Shown here: positions 43,969 through 53,116 of the stretch, piece after piece
How positions within the stretch are numbered: the first letter of the stretch is position 1
How the letters are laid out: every line of letters starts with the position of its first letter
Source of the DNA: Bacteroidales bacterium
GTDB lineage: Bacteria > Bacteroidota > Bacteroidia > Bacteroidales > VadinHA17
NCBI GenBank assembly: GCA_029210565.1
Contig: JARGFQ010000003.1
Span: forward strand, 237,246 to 301,245
DNA: 64,000 nt
Direction of reading: 5' to 3'
The notes under the pieces: model-generated
Told to the model about the DNA's origin: nothing
Seen by the model: only the letters and a program-made list of their open reading frames with translations
Database searches by the model: none
Position numbers and translations under genes: made by a program

Positions 43969-44349
43969 TTACTCCACTATCTCTATCATCTTAAACGGGA
44001 CCTTGATTATTGAATCATAGTCCTCACCTGCCTCGAGCATATCCTCATCGTCCTCCTCATAGAACCAGTTGATCTCCACATCATGCTTCGACTTGTGAAT
44101 GGCTTCAAGACGCTTGAACACATCAAGAATGCATTTGGATGAGCTGGTGTTGAAATATTCAAGCCTGATGTTTACCACTGTCTTGTCAAGTGGTACCTGC
44201 ATGTAATTGTCAAGCCATTCGTTGAGAGGCTTGTAAAACTCAACCGAATTCTCAGGGATCGATCTCCCCTTGATCTCGAAAGTGCCCTCGGTGGCATCAA
44301 ATTTAACTGACGGTGTTTTGGGTGTTCCTTCAATAATGATCGGTTCCAT
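43969..44349 (-). CDS. siaC: SiaC-family regulatory phosphoprotein (DUF1987)
   Basis: The 126-residue protein starts EPIIIEGTPKTPSVKFDATEGTFEIKGRSIPEN, as is typical of DUF1987/SiaC. It contains YFNTSSSKCILDVF, where Thr68 corresponds by position to the residue phosphorylated by SiaB in Pseudomonas aeruginosa. There, unphosphorylated SiaC activates the diguanylate cyclase SiaD. It follows siaB by 24 bases on the same strand. No SiaD cyclase or SiaA phosphatase is in the window, so the downstream target is unknown here. Confidence 0.88.
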   Translation of the reverse strand: MEPIIIEGTPKTPSVKFDATEGTFEIKGRSIPENSVEFYKPLNEWLDNYMQVPLDKTVVNIRLEYFNTSSSKCILDVFKRLEAIHKSKHDVEINWFYEEDDEDMLEAGEDYDSIIKVPFKMIEIVE

Positions 44350-44373
44350 AGCTATCCTTTTTTGTTAATTGTC

Positions 44374-44928
44374 TTATTCTGTTGCTACCAGTGCCGTGAG
44401 GCGAAAGGCTGTATTTTGATTGTCATATTTTCTGAACCTGAAGTCAATCCTGTGACCTGTCTTTCTTGCTATGTCAAGTAATCCCAGTCCTCCCAGTCCT
44501 TTTTCCGTAATCTCCTGATGATTGAGTATCTCCTTATAGAGCTCCTTGGTCTCCTCAGGTGATGAACGGTTTATCCTGGTCAGCTTCTCTTCAAGCTCTC
44601 TCACATGCACCGCTGACACAAAGTTGCATGTCGTCACCCTGTAACCCTTGCCCAGCTTATCCATCACCACCAGTCCGTACCTGTCGGGCCTTGAAGCATG
44701 ATATCCACGCGGCACCAGGTCGGCATGATGATAAAGGTTCTGCAAGCTCTCAACCAGCACGTTGTAGACCTTTTTTCTTATTCTCGGAGCTTCACGCGTA
44801 GCCAGAAGCTTGCCCTCCACAAGGTCAAGAGCTCTGTTGATTATCTCCGAGTCAACGTTACCCTTGAAGTAGAGAACAGCCCCTCTGATGTCAAGGTCAC
44901 TCACAAGATTTTCAAGATCAAAGCTCAT
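44374..44928 (-). CDS. siaB: SiaB-family protein kinase
   Basis: From ATG 44928 the protein has 184 residues. KVYNVLVESLQNLYHHAD holds an N-box-like Glu/Asn pair and EKGLGGLGLLDIARKTGH the glycine-rich region, as in SiaB, which phosphorylates SiaC. An earlier TTG (44943) lies inside the -7 box CAAATATA complement at 44941-44948, so the ATG is preferred. In Pseudomonas the pair controls biofilm and aggregation through SiaC phosphorylation. Here the operon is reduced to siaB-siaC. Confidence 0.86.
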   Translation of the reverse strand: MSFDLENLVSDLDIRGAVLYFKGNVDSEIINRALDLVEGKLLATREAPRIRKKVYNVLVESLQNLYHHADLVPRGYHASRPDRYGLVVMDKLGKGYRVTTCNFVSAVHVRELEEKLTRINRSSPEETKELYKEILNHQEITEKGLGGLGLLDIARKTGHRIDFRFRKYDNQNTAFRLTALVATE

Positions 44929-44940
44929 CGGGCCCGTGTG

Positions 44941-44948
44941 CAAATATA
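44941..44948 (-). promoter_or_regulatory. -7 box of siaB-siaC
   Basis: TATATTTG on the minus strand is an exact TAnnTTTG match and ends only 12 bases before ATG 44928, giving a very short leader. Confidence 0.55.
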
Positions 44949-45049
44949 AGGTTTGTCGCTAATAGAGAACTTACACAAATAGCATTTTATTTTATCACAG
45001 GACAAGCTTTTTTTGAACAAGGTTGCAGTATGAGCCGAAAACCTGATTG

Positions 45050-46201
45050 TCAGTCTCCGGCAGAAGCCGTTCTCTTCCTGGAACCGCTGTAGAGTTCGTA
45101 GCCGGCAAACCGGCACTTTATATCGCCGTTCAGAAGGTCATATTTTTTGAATGGTTTAAGGCCCAACGACTTAAACCCACCCCGCTCTCCTGACAGTATC
45201 CATGCGGTATATCCGGAGTAACCGTGTTTGAGGGCTGAGCCTGCAGCACCGTAGAAATCAGTGATACTGTCGGTGGCAATCCGGCGTCCGTACGGAGGGT
45301 TGATTATCAGCGTCCCCTCCTCTGCCGGTGCCGGGCTTGTCATGAAATCGCGCCGGCCTATCTCCACCATATCAGCAAGGCCCGCCTCCCTGATGTTCAG
45401 GGTGGCTGTCCTGCAGGCCTCCTCAGATATGTCTGACCCGTATATTATTACAGGAGAGCGTCTCTCTCTCTTCTCAGCCTCGAACTTCACCGACCTGAAG
45501 AGGGCGGCATCATAATCCTTCCATCTCATAAAACCGAAGTTCCTCCTGAATTTACCGGGTGCGATGTTGCATGCTATCAGGCCTGCCTCCGCGGGTATGG
45601 TTCCTGACCCGCACATGCCGTCAGCAAGTGGTTTGTCAGCCTTCCATCCCGAGAGTGCTATCATCCCGGCAGCGAGCACCTCGTTCAGGGGAGCCTCGGA
45701 ATGGCCACGCCGGTAGCCTCTCCTGTAGAGAGGAGTGACAGTCGAGTCGAGGGATAACGTCACCTTTTCATTGCTGATATGGACATTGATGAGCAGGTCC
45801 GGCGACTTCTGGTCGACTGAAGGACGCTCCTGCGTGAGCCTGCGGAAGAAATCGGCAACGGCATCCTTAACCACCAGCGCCACATAACCCGAATGGTCAA
45901 AGTGAGGTGAGTTGACAACCGCCGTCACGGCAAAGGTCTTCCGGGTGTCAAGCCAGCGGTCCCACTCAATGGCCACCGCCTCATTGTACAGATCCCTCTT
46001 GCCTGCAACAGTGAAGGAGGCAACAGGCATGAGCACCAAGACCGCCAGACGGCTGTTGTAATTGACTCCGTAAAGCAGTGACCTGGGGCCGTCAAAGGCT
46101 ACGGCCCTGTTGAGGAGAGTAACATCTGCGGCACCCATCCCCCTGAGCTCTGCTGCAAGTGGCTCTTCAAGCCCCAGCAGGGTCTTGGCAATAAGTCTCA
46201 T
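45050..46201 (-). CDS. THUMP-domain RNA methyltransferase (RlmL/Trm14-like)
   Basis: The 383-residue protein begins LIAKTLLGLEEPLAAELRGMGA, the usual start of the RlmL N-terminal and related families. A THUMP region spans about 50-160, then PLNEVLAAGMIALSGW and DGMCGSGTIPAEAGLIA bind S-adenosylmethionine, and the catalytic NPPY motif is IINPPYGRR. It should methylate guanine N2 in 23S rRNA or tRNA. Only the methyltransferase half of RlmKL is present. The start overlaps the end of the S41 protease gene by four bases. Confidence 0.93.
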   Translation of the reverse strand: MRLIAKTLLGLEEPLAAELRGMGAADVTLLNRAVAFDGPRSLLYGVNYNSRLAVLVLMPVASFTVAGKRDLYNEAVAIEWDRWLDTRKTFAVTAVVNSPHFDHSGYVALVVKDAVADFFRRLTQERPSVDQKSPDLLINVHISNEKVTLSLDSTVTPLYRRGYRRGHSEAPLNEVLAAGMIALSGWKADKPLADGMCGSGTIPAEAGLIACNIAPGKFRRNFGFMRWKDYDAALFRSVKFEAEKRERRSPVIIYGSDISEEACRTATLNIREAGLADMVEIGRRDFMTSPAPAEEGTLIINPPYGRRIATDSITDFYGAAGSALKHGYSGYTAWILSGERGGFKSLGLKPFKKYDLLNGDIKCRFAGYELYSGSRKRTASAGD

Positions 46202-47805
46202 TGTACCTCCCTGCGGTAGCCCAGGAACCTGCCATAAAGTGCAGGGTCATTCAATATTGACAACGCCTTGTCAATGGCATGATCCTCCCGGTTGACAACC
46301 ATGTAATACTCATTCATGTCCCAGAGGTCGCGGGCGACAAGCCCCTTCATCACCCTCAGCATCTCAGGTGCGGAGATGTCATACTGCACTCCGTCAAACT
46401 TCACACCGTTTTTTTCCCCGGCCGCCTTCAGAGCCTCGATGGTCTCAGCATCAAATGTGAACTCGTCGTTGAAACGGTCGAATGTCCTGTACCTGCGCAA
46501 GAGCGACTTGCGGTTACTGTCAGTGTACCCCACCATGAAAGTGAGGATGGTGGAGGTCCTGATCATGTCACGGTAATAATCCGAATAGTAGGTTGTATCT
46601 ATGGGTATAAAGACATCCGGCGTGATACCGCCGCCGCCATACACGATCCTCTTATTGGTGATGGTATAAGCTTTCAGCGAGTCAGGCAGCCCAAGGCTGT
46701 CGGCATGAATTAGTTCACCATTGAAGTACCTGCTGTAAAATGTCTGAAAATACTTGTCAAAACCTTCGTTGTACGGGGTCTGTATAGAACGCCCAGACGG
46801 AGTGTAATAGCGGGCAATGGTGAGTCTTATCTCCGACCCGTCAGGCAATGAGAAACCGTTCTGGACCAGTCCCTTGCCGAAGCTTCTGCGGCCTATGACT
46901 ATCCCCCGGTCCCAGTCCTGTATCGCTCCGGCGAGTATCTCACTGGCAGAGGCGGAGCCTTCGTCAATCAGCACCGCTATCCGGGCACCTGTCAGGGTGC
47001 CTGAGGGGGCCGACCTGTATTCCTGCCTTGAGGTATGCAGACCCTCAAGATATACGATGAGCTCTTCCTCCGGAAGCATCTCATCGGCGATCTGCACAGC
47101 GGGAACCATATATCCGCCGGAGTTGCCCCGCAGGTCAACGATCAGATTTTTCATTCCGGCCGGGAGCAGTCTTGCAACTGCCTGATCAAACTCCAGCGCC
47201 GTCTGGTCGGAGAACCTGCTGAGTTTTATGTATCCCGTGTTGGCCGAAAGCATGTATGCAGCATCAAGACTGTTGACAGGAATCTTGTCGCGCGTGATGG
47301 TGAAGTCAAGCAACTCCTTCTCACCCTTACGGAAGATGGCCACATCCACCGTGGTCCCTTTGGCACCCCTCAGCCTCTTCTGCACACCTGTGGTTGATAT
47401 GCCTACTCCTGTCACCTTCTCACCGGCAATGGCCACTATCCTGTCGCCGGCCAGAATGCCAACCCTCTCCGAGGGGCCTCCGGGTATGGGTGATATTATT
47501 ATTATTGTATCATTGAGCACATTGAACTGAATACCTATGCCTTCAAAATTTCCCTGTAAAGGTTCATTCTGCTCCTGCACATCCTCGGCCGGAATGTAAA
47601 CAGAGTGAGGATCAAGGTTCCTGAGAGTCGCGATTATCATCTGCTCGGCGATGTCAGATATATCAACGCTGTCAACATAAATGGCCTCAAGCAGCGCCAG
47701 CGTCTTACCTATCTTAAAGGTCTCCTGTGTCAGTCCCTGGGCCCTGAGCCCCGAAAAATGAGCGAATATCAATAGCGTCAGAATAAATGCAGATCTCTTT
47801 ACCAT
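46198..47805 (-). CDS. S41 C-terminal processing protease with PDZ domain
   Basis: The 535-residue protein has a signal peptide (ILTLLIFAHFSGLRAQ), a helical region, a PDZ domain (GIGIQFNVLNDTIIIISPIPGGPSERVGILAGDRI) and the S41 peptidase core: VDLRGNSGGYM, GSASASEILAGAIQDWD with the catalytic Ser, and RSFGKGLVQ with Lys. The C-terminal 150 residues are an extension seen in Bacteroidota CtpA-like proteases. It should act on periplasmic proteins. It lies 32 bases before guaA's end in the same direction. Confidence 0.93.
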   Translation of the reverse strand: MVKRSAFILTLLIFAHFSGLRAQGLTQETFKIGKTLALLEAIYVDSVDISDIAEQMIIATLRNLDPHSVYIPAEDVQEQNEPLQGNFEGIGIQFNVLNDTIIIISPIPGGPSERVGILAGDRIVAIAGEKVTGVGISTTGVQKRLRGAKGTTVDVAIFRKGEKELLDFTITRDKIPVNSLDAAYMLSANTGYIKLSRFSDQTALEFDQAVARLLPAGMKNLIVDLRGNSGGYMVPAVQIADEMLPEEELIVYLEGLHTSRQEYRSAPSGTLTGARIAVLIDEGSASASEILAGAIQDWDRGIVIGRRSFGKGLVQNGFSLPDGSEIRLTIARYYTPSGRSIQTPYNEGFDKYFQTFYSRYFNGELIHADSLGLPDSLKAYTITNKRIVYGGGGITPDVFIPIDTTYYSDYYRDMIRTSTILTFMVGYTDSNRKSLLRRYRTFDRFNDEFTFDAETIEALKAAGEKNGVKFDGVQYDISAPEMLRVMKGLVARDLWDMNEYYMVVNREDHAIDKALSILNDPALYGRFLGYRREVQ

Positions 47806-47837
47806 TTCAGTTTTATCATGATTTTAAAGTATGCCTG

Positions 47838-49367
47838 TCACTCCCACTCAATTGTTGAAGGGGGCTTTGAGCTTATGTCATAAACTACCCTGTTGACGCC
47901 TCTGACCCTGTTTATGATCTGGTTTGAGACATCGGCAAGAAACTCATGGGGCAGGTGGCTCCAGTCGGCCGTCATACCGTCGGTGGAGGTGACGGCACGC
48001 AGTACAACGGCATTTTCATATGTTCTCTCGTCACCCATGACGCCCACCGACTGCACCGGAAGGAGGATGACAGCAGCCTGCCATACAGTGTCGTAATAAC
48101 CGCCCTCCTTCAGTCCGTTCACAAAAATGGCATCAGCTTCGCGGAGGGTGTTCAGCTTCTCAGGTGTGACATCACCGATGATACGTATCGCCAGTCCCGG
48201 TCCGGGGAAAGGATGCCTGCCTAGTATCTCCCGGGGCATGTTCAGCGCCTGCCCCACCCTCCTGACCTCATCCTTGAAGAGAAGGCGCAGTGGCTCCACT
48301 ACCTTCAGGTGCATCCTGTCAGGCAGGCCTCCCACATTGTGATGTGACTTTATCGTTGCCGAAGGGCCGTTGACCGATACTGATTCGATCACATCAGGAT
48401 AGATGGTCCCCTGTGCCAGCCACTTCACATTTTTCACCTTATTGGCCTCACGGTCAAAAACCTCAATGAATATGCGGCCAATGATCTTTCTTTTGATCTC
48501 GGGGTCCTCCACTCCCCTGAGGCCCTGCACGAAGGAGTCAGAAGCATCCACACCCCTGACGTTCAGTCCCATTCTTCTGTAAGCCTCCAGCACAGATTCA
48601 TACTCATTCTTGCGGAGCAGTCCGTTGTCAACAAAGATGGAGGTCAGCCTGTCGCCTATAGCCTTGTCAAGCAGCAGGGCGGCAACGGAAGAGTCAACAC
48701 CCCCTGAGAGGCCAAGCACCACTCTGTCATTGCCAAGCTGTTCCCTGAGCGACCTCACTGTCAGCTCCACAAACGACTCCGGGGTCCACCCGGCACTGCA
48801 GCCGCAGATACCCCTGACGAAATTGCCCAGTATCGTAACTCCCTCGGTTGTGTGATACACCTCGGGGTGAAACTGTATTCCCCAGCTCTCCTCCCCTTCG
48901 ATTCTGAAGGCGGCAACCTTCACATCCTCCGTTGATCCGGTGATCCTGTAGCTATCCGGTATGTGTGCAATAGTATCACCGTGGGACATCCAGACCTGGG
49001 TCCCGGCTATGATGCCTGTGAAGAGCGGGTCATTCATATCGACCGAAACCAGCCTGGCGCGGCCGTATTCGCGTGTGCCTGACGGCAGCACCTCACCACC
49101 ATATGCGTGTGTAAGATACTGTGCTCCATAACAGACCCCAAGAAGCGGCAGATGCCCCTTGATACCGGTAAGGTCGGGCACCGGGGAACCGGCATCCCTG
49201 ACAGAGAAAGGACTGCCGGATAATATCACTCCCCTGACGCTCTCATCAGGAGAGGGAAAATGGTTGAAGGGATGAATCTCACAGTACACATTGAGCTCAC
49301 GTACACGCCTTGCTATGAGCTGCGTATACTGAGAACCGAAATCTAGGATCAGTATCTTTTCCTGCAC
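47838..49367 (-). CDS. guaA: GMP synthase (glutamine-hydrolysing)
   Basis: The 509-residue protein has the glutamine amidotransferase domain with [15 protein letters not shown] (nucleophile Cys) and [11 protein letters not shown], then the ATP-pyrophosphatase domain with [14 protein letters not shown], and the GMP synthase C-terminal dimerisation domain ending STIEWE. It converts XMP to GMP. The start codon is GTG at 49367, since the conserved [20 protein letters not shown] follows directly. Confidence 0.97.
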   Translation of the reverse strand: MQEKILILDFGSQYTQLIARRVRELNVYCEIHPFNHFPSPDESVRGVILSGSPFSVRDAGSPVPDLTGIKGHLPLLGVCYGAQYLTHAYGGEVLPSGTREYGRARLVSVDMNDPLFTGIIAGTQVWMSHGDTIAHIPDSYRITGSTEDVKVAAFRIEGEESWGIQFHPEVYHTTEGVTILGNFVRGICGCSAGWTPESFVELTVRSLREQLGNDRVVLGLSGGVDSSVAALLLDKAIGDRLTSIFVDNGLLRKNEYESVLEAYRRMGLNVRGVDASDSFVQGLRGVEDPEIKRKIIGRIFIEVFDREANKVKNVKWLAQGTIYPDVIESVSVNGPSATIKSHHNVGGLPDRMHLKVVEPLRLLFKDEVRRVGQALNMPREILGRHPFPGPGLAIRIIGDVTPEKLNTLREADAIFVNGLKEGGYYDTVWQAAVILLPVQSVGVMGDERTYENAVVLRAVTSTDGMTADWSHLPHEFLADVSNQIINRVRGVNRVVYDISSKPPSTIEWE

Positions 49368-49427
49368 GCGGAGGTAGTTGAATTATTTGTCGGGCTCAAA
49401 GATAATCAATCTGAGCTTTACATTCCA

Positions 49428-50357
49428 TCAGCCAACGATGTAAGAGGTCCCTTCGCGGGCTGCCTCTGTTGCTGAAAAGACCTGACGGGCCTCCTCCTCC
49501 AGAATATCTGCCGTTTTATAGCGAGCCGAGAAATGGCCTATCACGAGCTTCTTCACCCCCGCATCGCGAGCCACGGTAGCTGCATGCCGTGCCGTTGAGT
49601 GACCTGTTTTGTGAGCCAGATCTTCATTATCGTCACCAAAGGTTGCTTCATGATATAGAAGGTCAACACCACTGACATACTCAGACAGCTCCGGAAACGA
49701 GGCAGTGTCACTGCAGAATGCATACGAGACAGGCTCCGGCGGAGGCATGGTGACAGATTCGCAACTTACCACCTCACCCCCTTCGCGTACGATATCCTCG
49801 CCCCGCTTGAGATGACCTATTTCGGCAATCGACAGACTGTGTTTACCTATCATCTCGGGAATAATGTTCCTCTCTGCCCTCTTCTCCCTGAAGAGAAATC
49901 CGTACGAGGGAATGCGGTGCCTGAGAGGAAAGGAGAAGACCTCAACCCTCCTGTCGTTAAGAATTAGAGAGCATTCACGGCTTTTCAGGGAATGGATCAC
50001 CAGCTCGAAGCCGAGGTTGATGTCAAAATCGGACAGGTGCCTGGAGACCAGATCCTCTACAGGCTCAGGAGCATAGAGGTGAAGCGGGGTCTTCCTGCCC
50101 ATCAGGTTGAATGACGAGAGGAGCGGGTATATCCCGAAAAAGTGGTCGCCGTGAAGATGACTGATAAAAATATGGTTGATCCTTCCAAAACGAATGCGGT
50201 ACCTGCGCATCTGCATCTGGGTGCCTTCTCCACAGTCTATTAAAAACAACCGCTCATGCACGTTGAGCACATGAGCGGTAGGATATCGGTCAGAGGTTGG
50301 CAGAGCTGAACTTGTACCCAGTATAGTAAGCCTGAACGACATGCTGCCGCCTGGCAT
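49428..50357 (-). CDS. rnz: Ribonuclease Z
   Basis: The 309-residue metallo-beta-lactamase-fold protein begins FRLTILGTSSALPTSDRYPTA, has the zinc motif HLHGDHFFG and, in the C-terminal half, AFCSDTASFPELSEYV, LYHEATF and the final zinc His in VIGHFSARY. It should trim tRNA 3' ends. ATG 50357 overlaps the STAS stop (TGATG); ATG 50342 (MSFRLT) is an alternative start five codons later. The gene is co-transcribed with the STAS and probably rpsA genes. Confidence 0.94.
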   Translation of the reverse strand: MPGGSMSFRLTILGTSSALPTSDRYPTAHVLNVHERLFLIDCGEGTQMQMRRYRIRFGRINHIFISHLHGDHFFGIYPLLSSFNLMGRKTPLHLYAPEPVEDLVSRHLSDFDINLGFELVIHSLKSRECSLILNDRRVEVFSFPLRHRIPSYGFLFREKRAERNIIPEMIGKHSLSIAEIGHLKRGEDIVREGGEVVSCESVTMPPPEPVSYAFCSDTASFPELSEYVSGVDLLYHEATFGDDNEDLAHKTGHSTARHAATVARDAGVKKLVIGHFSARYKTADILEEEARQVFSATEAAREGTSYIVG

Positions 50358-50695
50358 CAGGAGATAATCTTCTCTGCCTCCTCGATATCTGCTGTAATTG
50401 AAAGCACAGTGTCAAGCTGCGATATGGTTATCAGCCGTTCTACAGCCTCGTTGAGGCCGCACAGCACAAAGGTGCCACCCGCATTCTTGCAGAGCCTGTT
50501 GGCCACCAGGATGGCACTCAGACCCGATGAGTCACAATACAGACATTTTTGCAGATCAAGAATGATATTCCTCTCTCCCTTACCGGAGATAAGCACCAGT
50601 TCTGATTTTAGCGAGGGCGCAATATGGGTATCGAGTTTCTCAGTCTCGATACTGATAACCGTACACTGTTTCTTGTTCTCAATGTTAAAGTCCAT
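50357..50695 (-). CDS. STAS-domain anti-sigma factor antagonist
   Basis: The 112-residue protein is one STAS domain with NIILDLQKCLYCDSSGLSAILVANRLCK, where the DSSGLS Ser is the usual phosphorylation site of SpoIIAA-like antagonists. It lies between rpsA (30-base gap) and rnz (one-base overlap). The Ser suggests regulation by a kinase with a HATPase fold; the partner is not in the immediate neighbourhood. Confidence 0.9.
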   Translation of the reverse strand: MDFNIENKKQCTVISIETEKLDTHIAPSLKSELVLISGKGERNIILDLQKCLYCDSSGLSAILVANRLCKNAGGTFVLCGLNEAVERLITISQLDTVLSITADIEEAEKIIS

Positions 50696-50725
50696 GGCTG
50701 ATTATTTTGGCAACTAAATGTAAAG

Positions 50726-52912
50726 TTATTTTTTCTTTTTACCTACACTTTTAGCCTCTTTTTCTTCCATCTCTTCTTTTAGGGCCGCTAGTTCGCTGAT
50801 GTCACCGAGAGTTGTCTTCTCAAGACCGGCCTTGATCTTGCGGGCTGCCTTCCTGGTATTTTCTGCTTCTGACCTCCTTGATGTGGTATCGGTTCCCTTC
50901 TTGACGTCTTCATATACACGACTGTGCGACACGATGATCTTCTTGGCTCCCTTGTTGAACTCAATAACCTTGAAATCGAGCTTCTCATCAGCGGCAGCTG
51001 CCGTTCCGTCCTCCTTGACCAGGTGCTTGGGAGTTGCAAATCCCTCAACACCGTAAGGAAGTGCTATAATGGCACCCTTGTCAAACAGTTCAATGATTGT
51101 TCCCTCATGCACCGAATCAACGGTAAAGAGATCCTCGAACACATCCCATGGATTCTCCTCCAACTGCTTGTGGCCAAGGCTGAGCCTTCTGTTATCCTTG
51201 TCGATCTCAAGCACAACAACCTCGATCTCCGCATCAATGGAGGTGAACTCAGCAGGATGCTTGATCTTCTTAGTCCAGGAGAGGTCTGAAATATGTATCA
51301 GGCCGTCGACTCCCTCTTCAATCTCCACAAAGACGCCGAAGTTGGTGAAGTTGCGGACACGTGCCTTATGACGCGAATTGAGGCTGTACTTCTGTTCGAT
51401 ATTCTGCCACGGGTCAAGCTTAAGCTGCTTGATGCCCAGAGACATCTTGCGCTCTTCACGGTCGAGCGTGAGTATCACTGCATCAACCTCGTCGCCAACC
51501 TTCATGAACTCCTGGGCACTGCGAAGGTGCTGCGACCATGACATCTCAGAGACATGAATGAGCCCTTCCACACCGGTGGTGATCTCAACAAAGGCACCGT
51601 AATCGGCCATCACAACCACCTTACCCTTGACGGTGTCACCTACCTTGAGGGTCTCGCTGAGCGAATCCCACGGGTGAGGAGTAAGTTGTTTCAGCCCTAG
51701 AGCTATCCGCTTCTTGTCGTCATCAAAGTCAAGTATAACCACATTCAGCTTCTGGTCGAGCTGAACAATCTCCTCGGGATGGTTGACCCTGCCCCATGAG
51801 AGATCGGTGATGTGAATGAGTCCGTCAACGCCTCCCAGGTCAATGAATACACCGTAGGAGGTGATGTTCTTGACGGTACCCTCCAGTACCTGTCCCTTTT
51901 CAAGCTTGGAGATGATCTCCTTCTTCTGCTGCTCGAGCTCGGCCTCAATGAGAGCCTTGTGCGAAACAACAACGTTCTTGAACTCCTGGTTGATCTTTAC
52001 AACCTTGAACTCCATGGTCTTGCCAACATATACGTCATAGTCGCGTATCGGCTTGACATCTATCTGCGAACCCGGCAGGAACGACTCTATGCCGAAGACA
52101 TCGACAATCATGCCGCCCTTGGTGCGGCACTTGATGTAACCGGTGATGATCTCATTGTTTTCGAGAGCAGAGTTGACCCTGTCCCAGGAATTGTATGCCC
52201 TGGCCTTCTTGTGCGAGAGAACGAGCTGCCCCCTCTTGTCTTCCTGGCTGTCAACATAAACCTCCACCATGTCACCTACCTTGAGGTCAGGATTGTAGCG
52301 GAATTCGTTCAGACTGACAACACCCTCGGACTTCTGTCCGATATTGATAACCACCTCACGGTTGTTCATCGAGATGACTTTGCCCTCGACAACCTCGTCA
52401 ACAGCTACTGTTGAGAGAGTCTCCTCGTAGAGCTTCTCCTGGTCTGCACGGCTCGACTGCGCCGTAAAGCCTCCCTTTTCGTAGGCGTCCCAGTCAAATT
52501 CTTCAGGCGTTGCTGCTGCTGCCGCCGCTGCTACAGCAGCCTCCGCATCTCCAGCTTTCACCTTCTTTTCTTTCTTTTCCTTCAGGATGGGTTCTTCTTC
52601 GGCGACCATCTCGCCTGCTGACTCCGTAACTACCTCTTCGGTGGTTGATTCTGCAGCAGCCTCTTCAGTTGTTGATTCTGCAGCAATCTCTTCGGTGGTT
52701 GATTCTGCGGCAGCCTCTTCGGTTGTTGATTCTGCGGCAGCCTCTTCGGTTGTTGATTCTGCGGCAGCCTCTTCGGTGGTTGATTCTGCAGCAACCTCTT
52801 CGGTGGTTGATTCTGCGGCAGCCTCTTCGGTGGCCTTATTCTCAGCTCCGTTCTCTGTTACTTTAAGGTCTTCATTATCGATTTTTTCGACCTTTTCCTT
52901 GTTTTCACTCAT
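50726..52912 (-). CDS. rpsA: Ribosomal protein S1 with repetitive acidic N-terminal extension
   Basis: The 728-residue protein has an N-terminal extension of about 140 residues made largely of STTEEAAAE repeats, then the S1 RNA-binding repeats, for example VVEGKVISMNNREVVINIGQKSEGVVSLNEF, VLEGTVKNITSYGVFIDLGGVDGLIHITDLSW, VKGKVVVMADYGAFVEITTGVEGLIHVSEMSW and HKARVRNFTNFGVFVEIEEGVDGLIHISDLSW. It binds mRNA on the 30S subunit, important in a phylum with weak Shine-Dalgarno use. It is longer than the usual S1 because of the repeat. The C-terminus is basic (KEAKSVGKKKK). Confidence 0.95.
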   Translation of the reverse strand: MSENKEKVEKIDNEDLKVTENGAENKATEEAAAESTTEEVAAESTTEEAAAESTTEEAAAESTTEEAAAESTTEEIAAESTTEEAAAESTTEEVVTESAGEMVAEEEPILKEKKEKKVKAGDAEAAVAAAAAAATPEEFDWDAYEKGGFTAQSSRADQEKLYEETLSTVAVDEVVEGKVISMNNREVVINIGQKSEGVVSLNEFRYNPDLKVGDMVEVYVDSQEDKRGQLVLSHKKARAYNSWDRVNSALENNEIITGYIKCRTKGGMIVDVFGIESFLPGSQIDVKPIRDYDVYVGKTMEFKVVKINQEFKNVVVSHKALIEAELEQQKKEIISKLEKGQVLEGTVKNITSYGVFIDLGGVDGLIHITDLSWGRVNHPEEIVQLDQKLNVVILDFDDDKKRIALGLKQLTPHPWDSLSETLKVGDTVKGKVVVMADYGAFVEITTGVEGLIHVSEMSWSQHLRSAQEFMKVGDEVDAVILTLDREERKMSLGIKQLKLDPWQNIEQKYSLNSRHKARVRNFTNFGVFVEIEEGVDGLIHISDLSWTKKIKHPAEFTSIDAEIEVVVLEIDKDNRRLSLGHKQLEENPWDVFEDLFTVDSVHEGTIIELFDKGAIIALPYGVEGFATPKHLVKEDGTAAAADEKLDFKVIEFNKGAKKIIVSHSRVYEDVKKGTDTTSRRSEAENTRKAARKIKAGLEKTTLGDISELAALKEEMEEKEAKSVGKKKK
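52619..52834 (-). repeat. 27-bp tandem repeat inside rpsA
   Basis: Seven copies of a 9-residue unit (STTEE followed by AAAE, VAAE, IAAE or VVTE) are encoded in tandem near residues 27-98. Copies differ mainly by GCT/GCA/GCG or Val/Ile changes, so the array looks partly homogenised. Confidence 0.85.
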
Positions 52913-52970
52913 TTTAATAAATTAGTTGACAATTAATAAGTTAGACATTATGTTGTTTGAAAATTGCTTG

Positions 52971-52999
52971 CAAAGATAGCAAATTTTTTATTTAGCAAA
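52971..52999 (-). promoter_or_regulatory. rpsA promoter
   Basis: On the minus strand TATCTTTG (52971-52978) is an exact -7 box and TTTG (52996-52999) lies 17 bases upstream as a likely -33 element. The leader to ATG 52912 is about 52 bases. Confidence 0.6.
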
Positions 53000-53081
53000 T
53001 GAACAATAAGCAGATTTTCAGACGTTAAGAATTAACACGATCCTATGACGGACGTTCAACGTTCAGATTGCTCCTTTTTTC

Positions 53082-53089
53082 TATTTTTG
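53082..53089 (+). promoter_or_regulatory. -7 box of the rfb operon
   Basis: TATTTTTG matches TAnnTTTG and ends 27 bases before ATG 53117. A TTG at 53068 is too close to serve as -33. Confidence 0.45.
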
Positions 53090-53116
53090 TCTTTTGTATA
53101 ACTAAATTTTTTAATA

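Noticed and set aside
52587..52925. Plus-strand frame rich in Ser/Val repeats opposite rpsA
   Set aside because: Mirror of the 27-bp tandem repeat; the minus frame is ribosomal protein S1.
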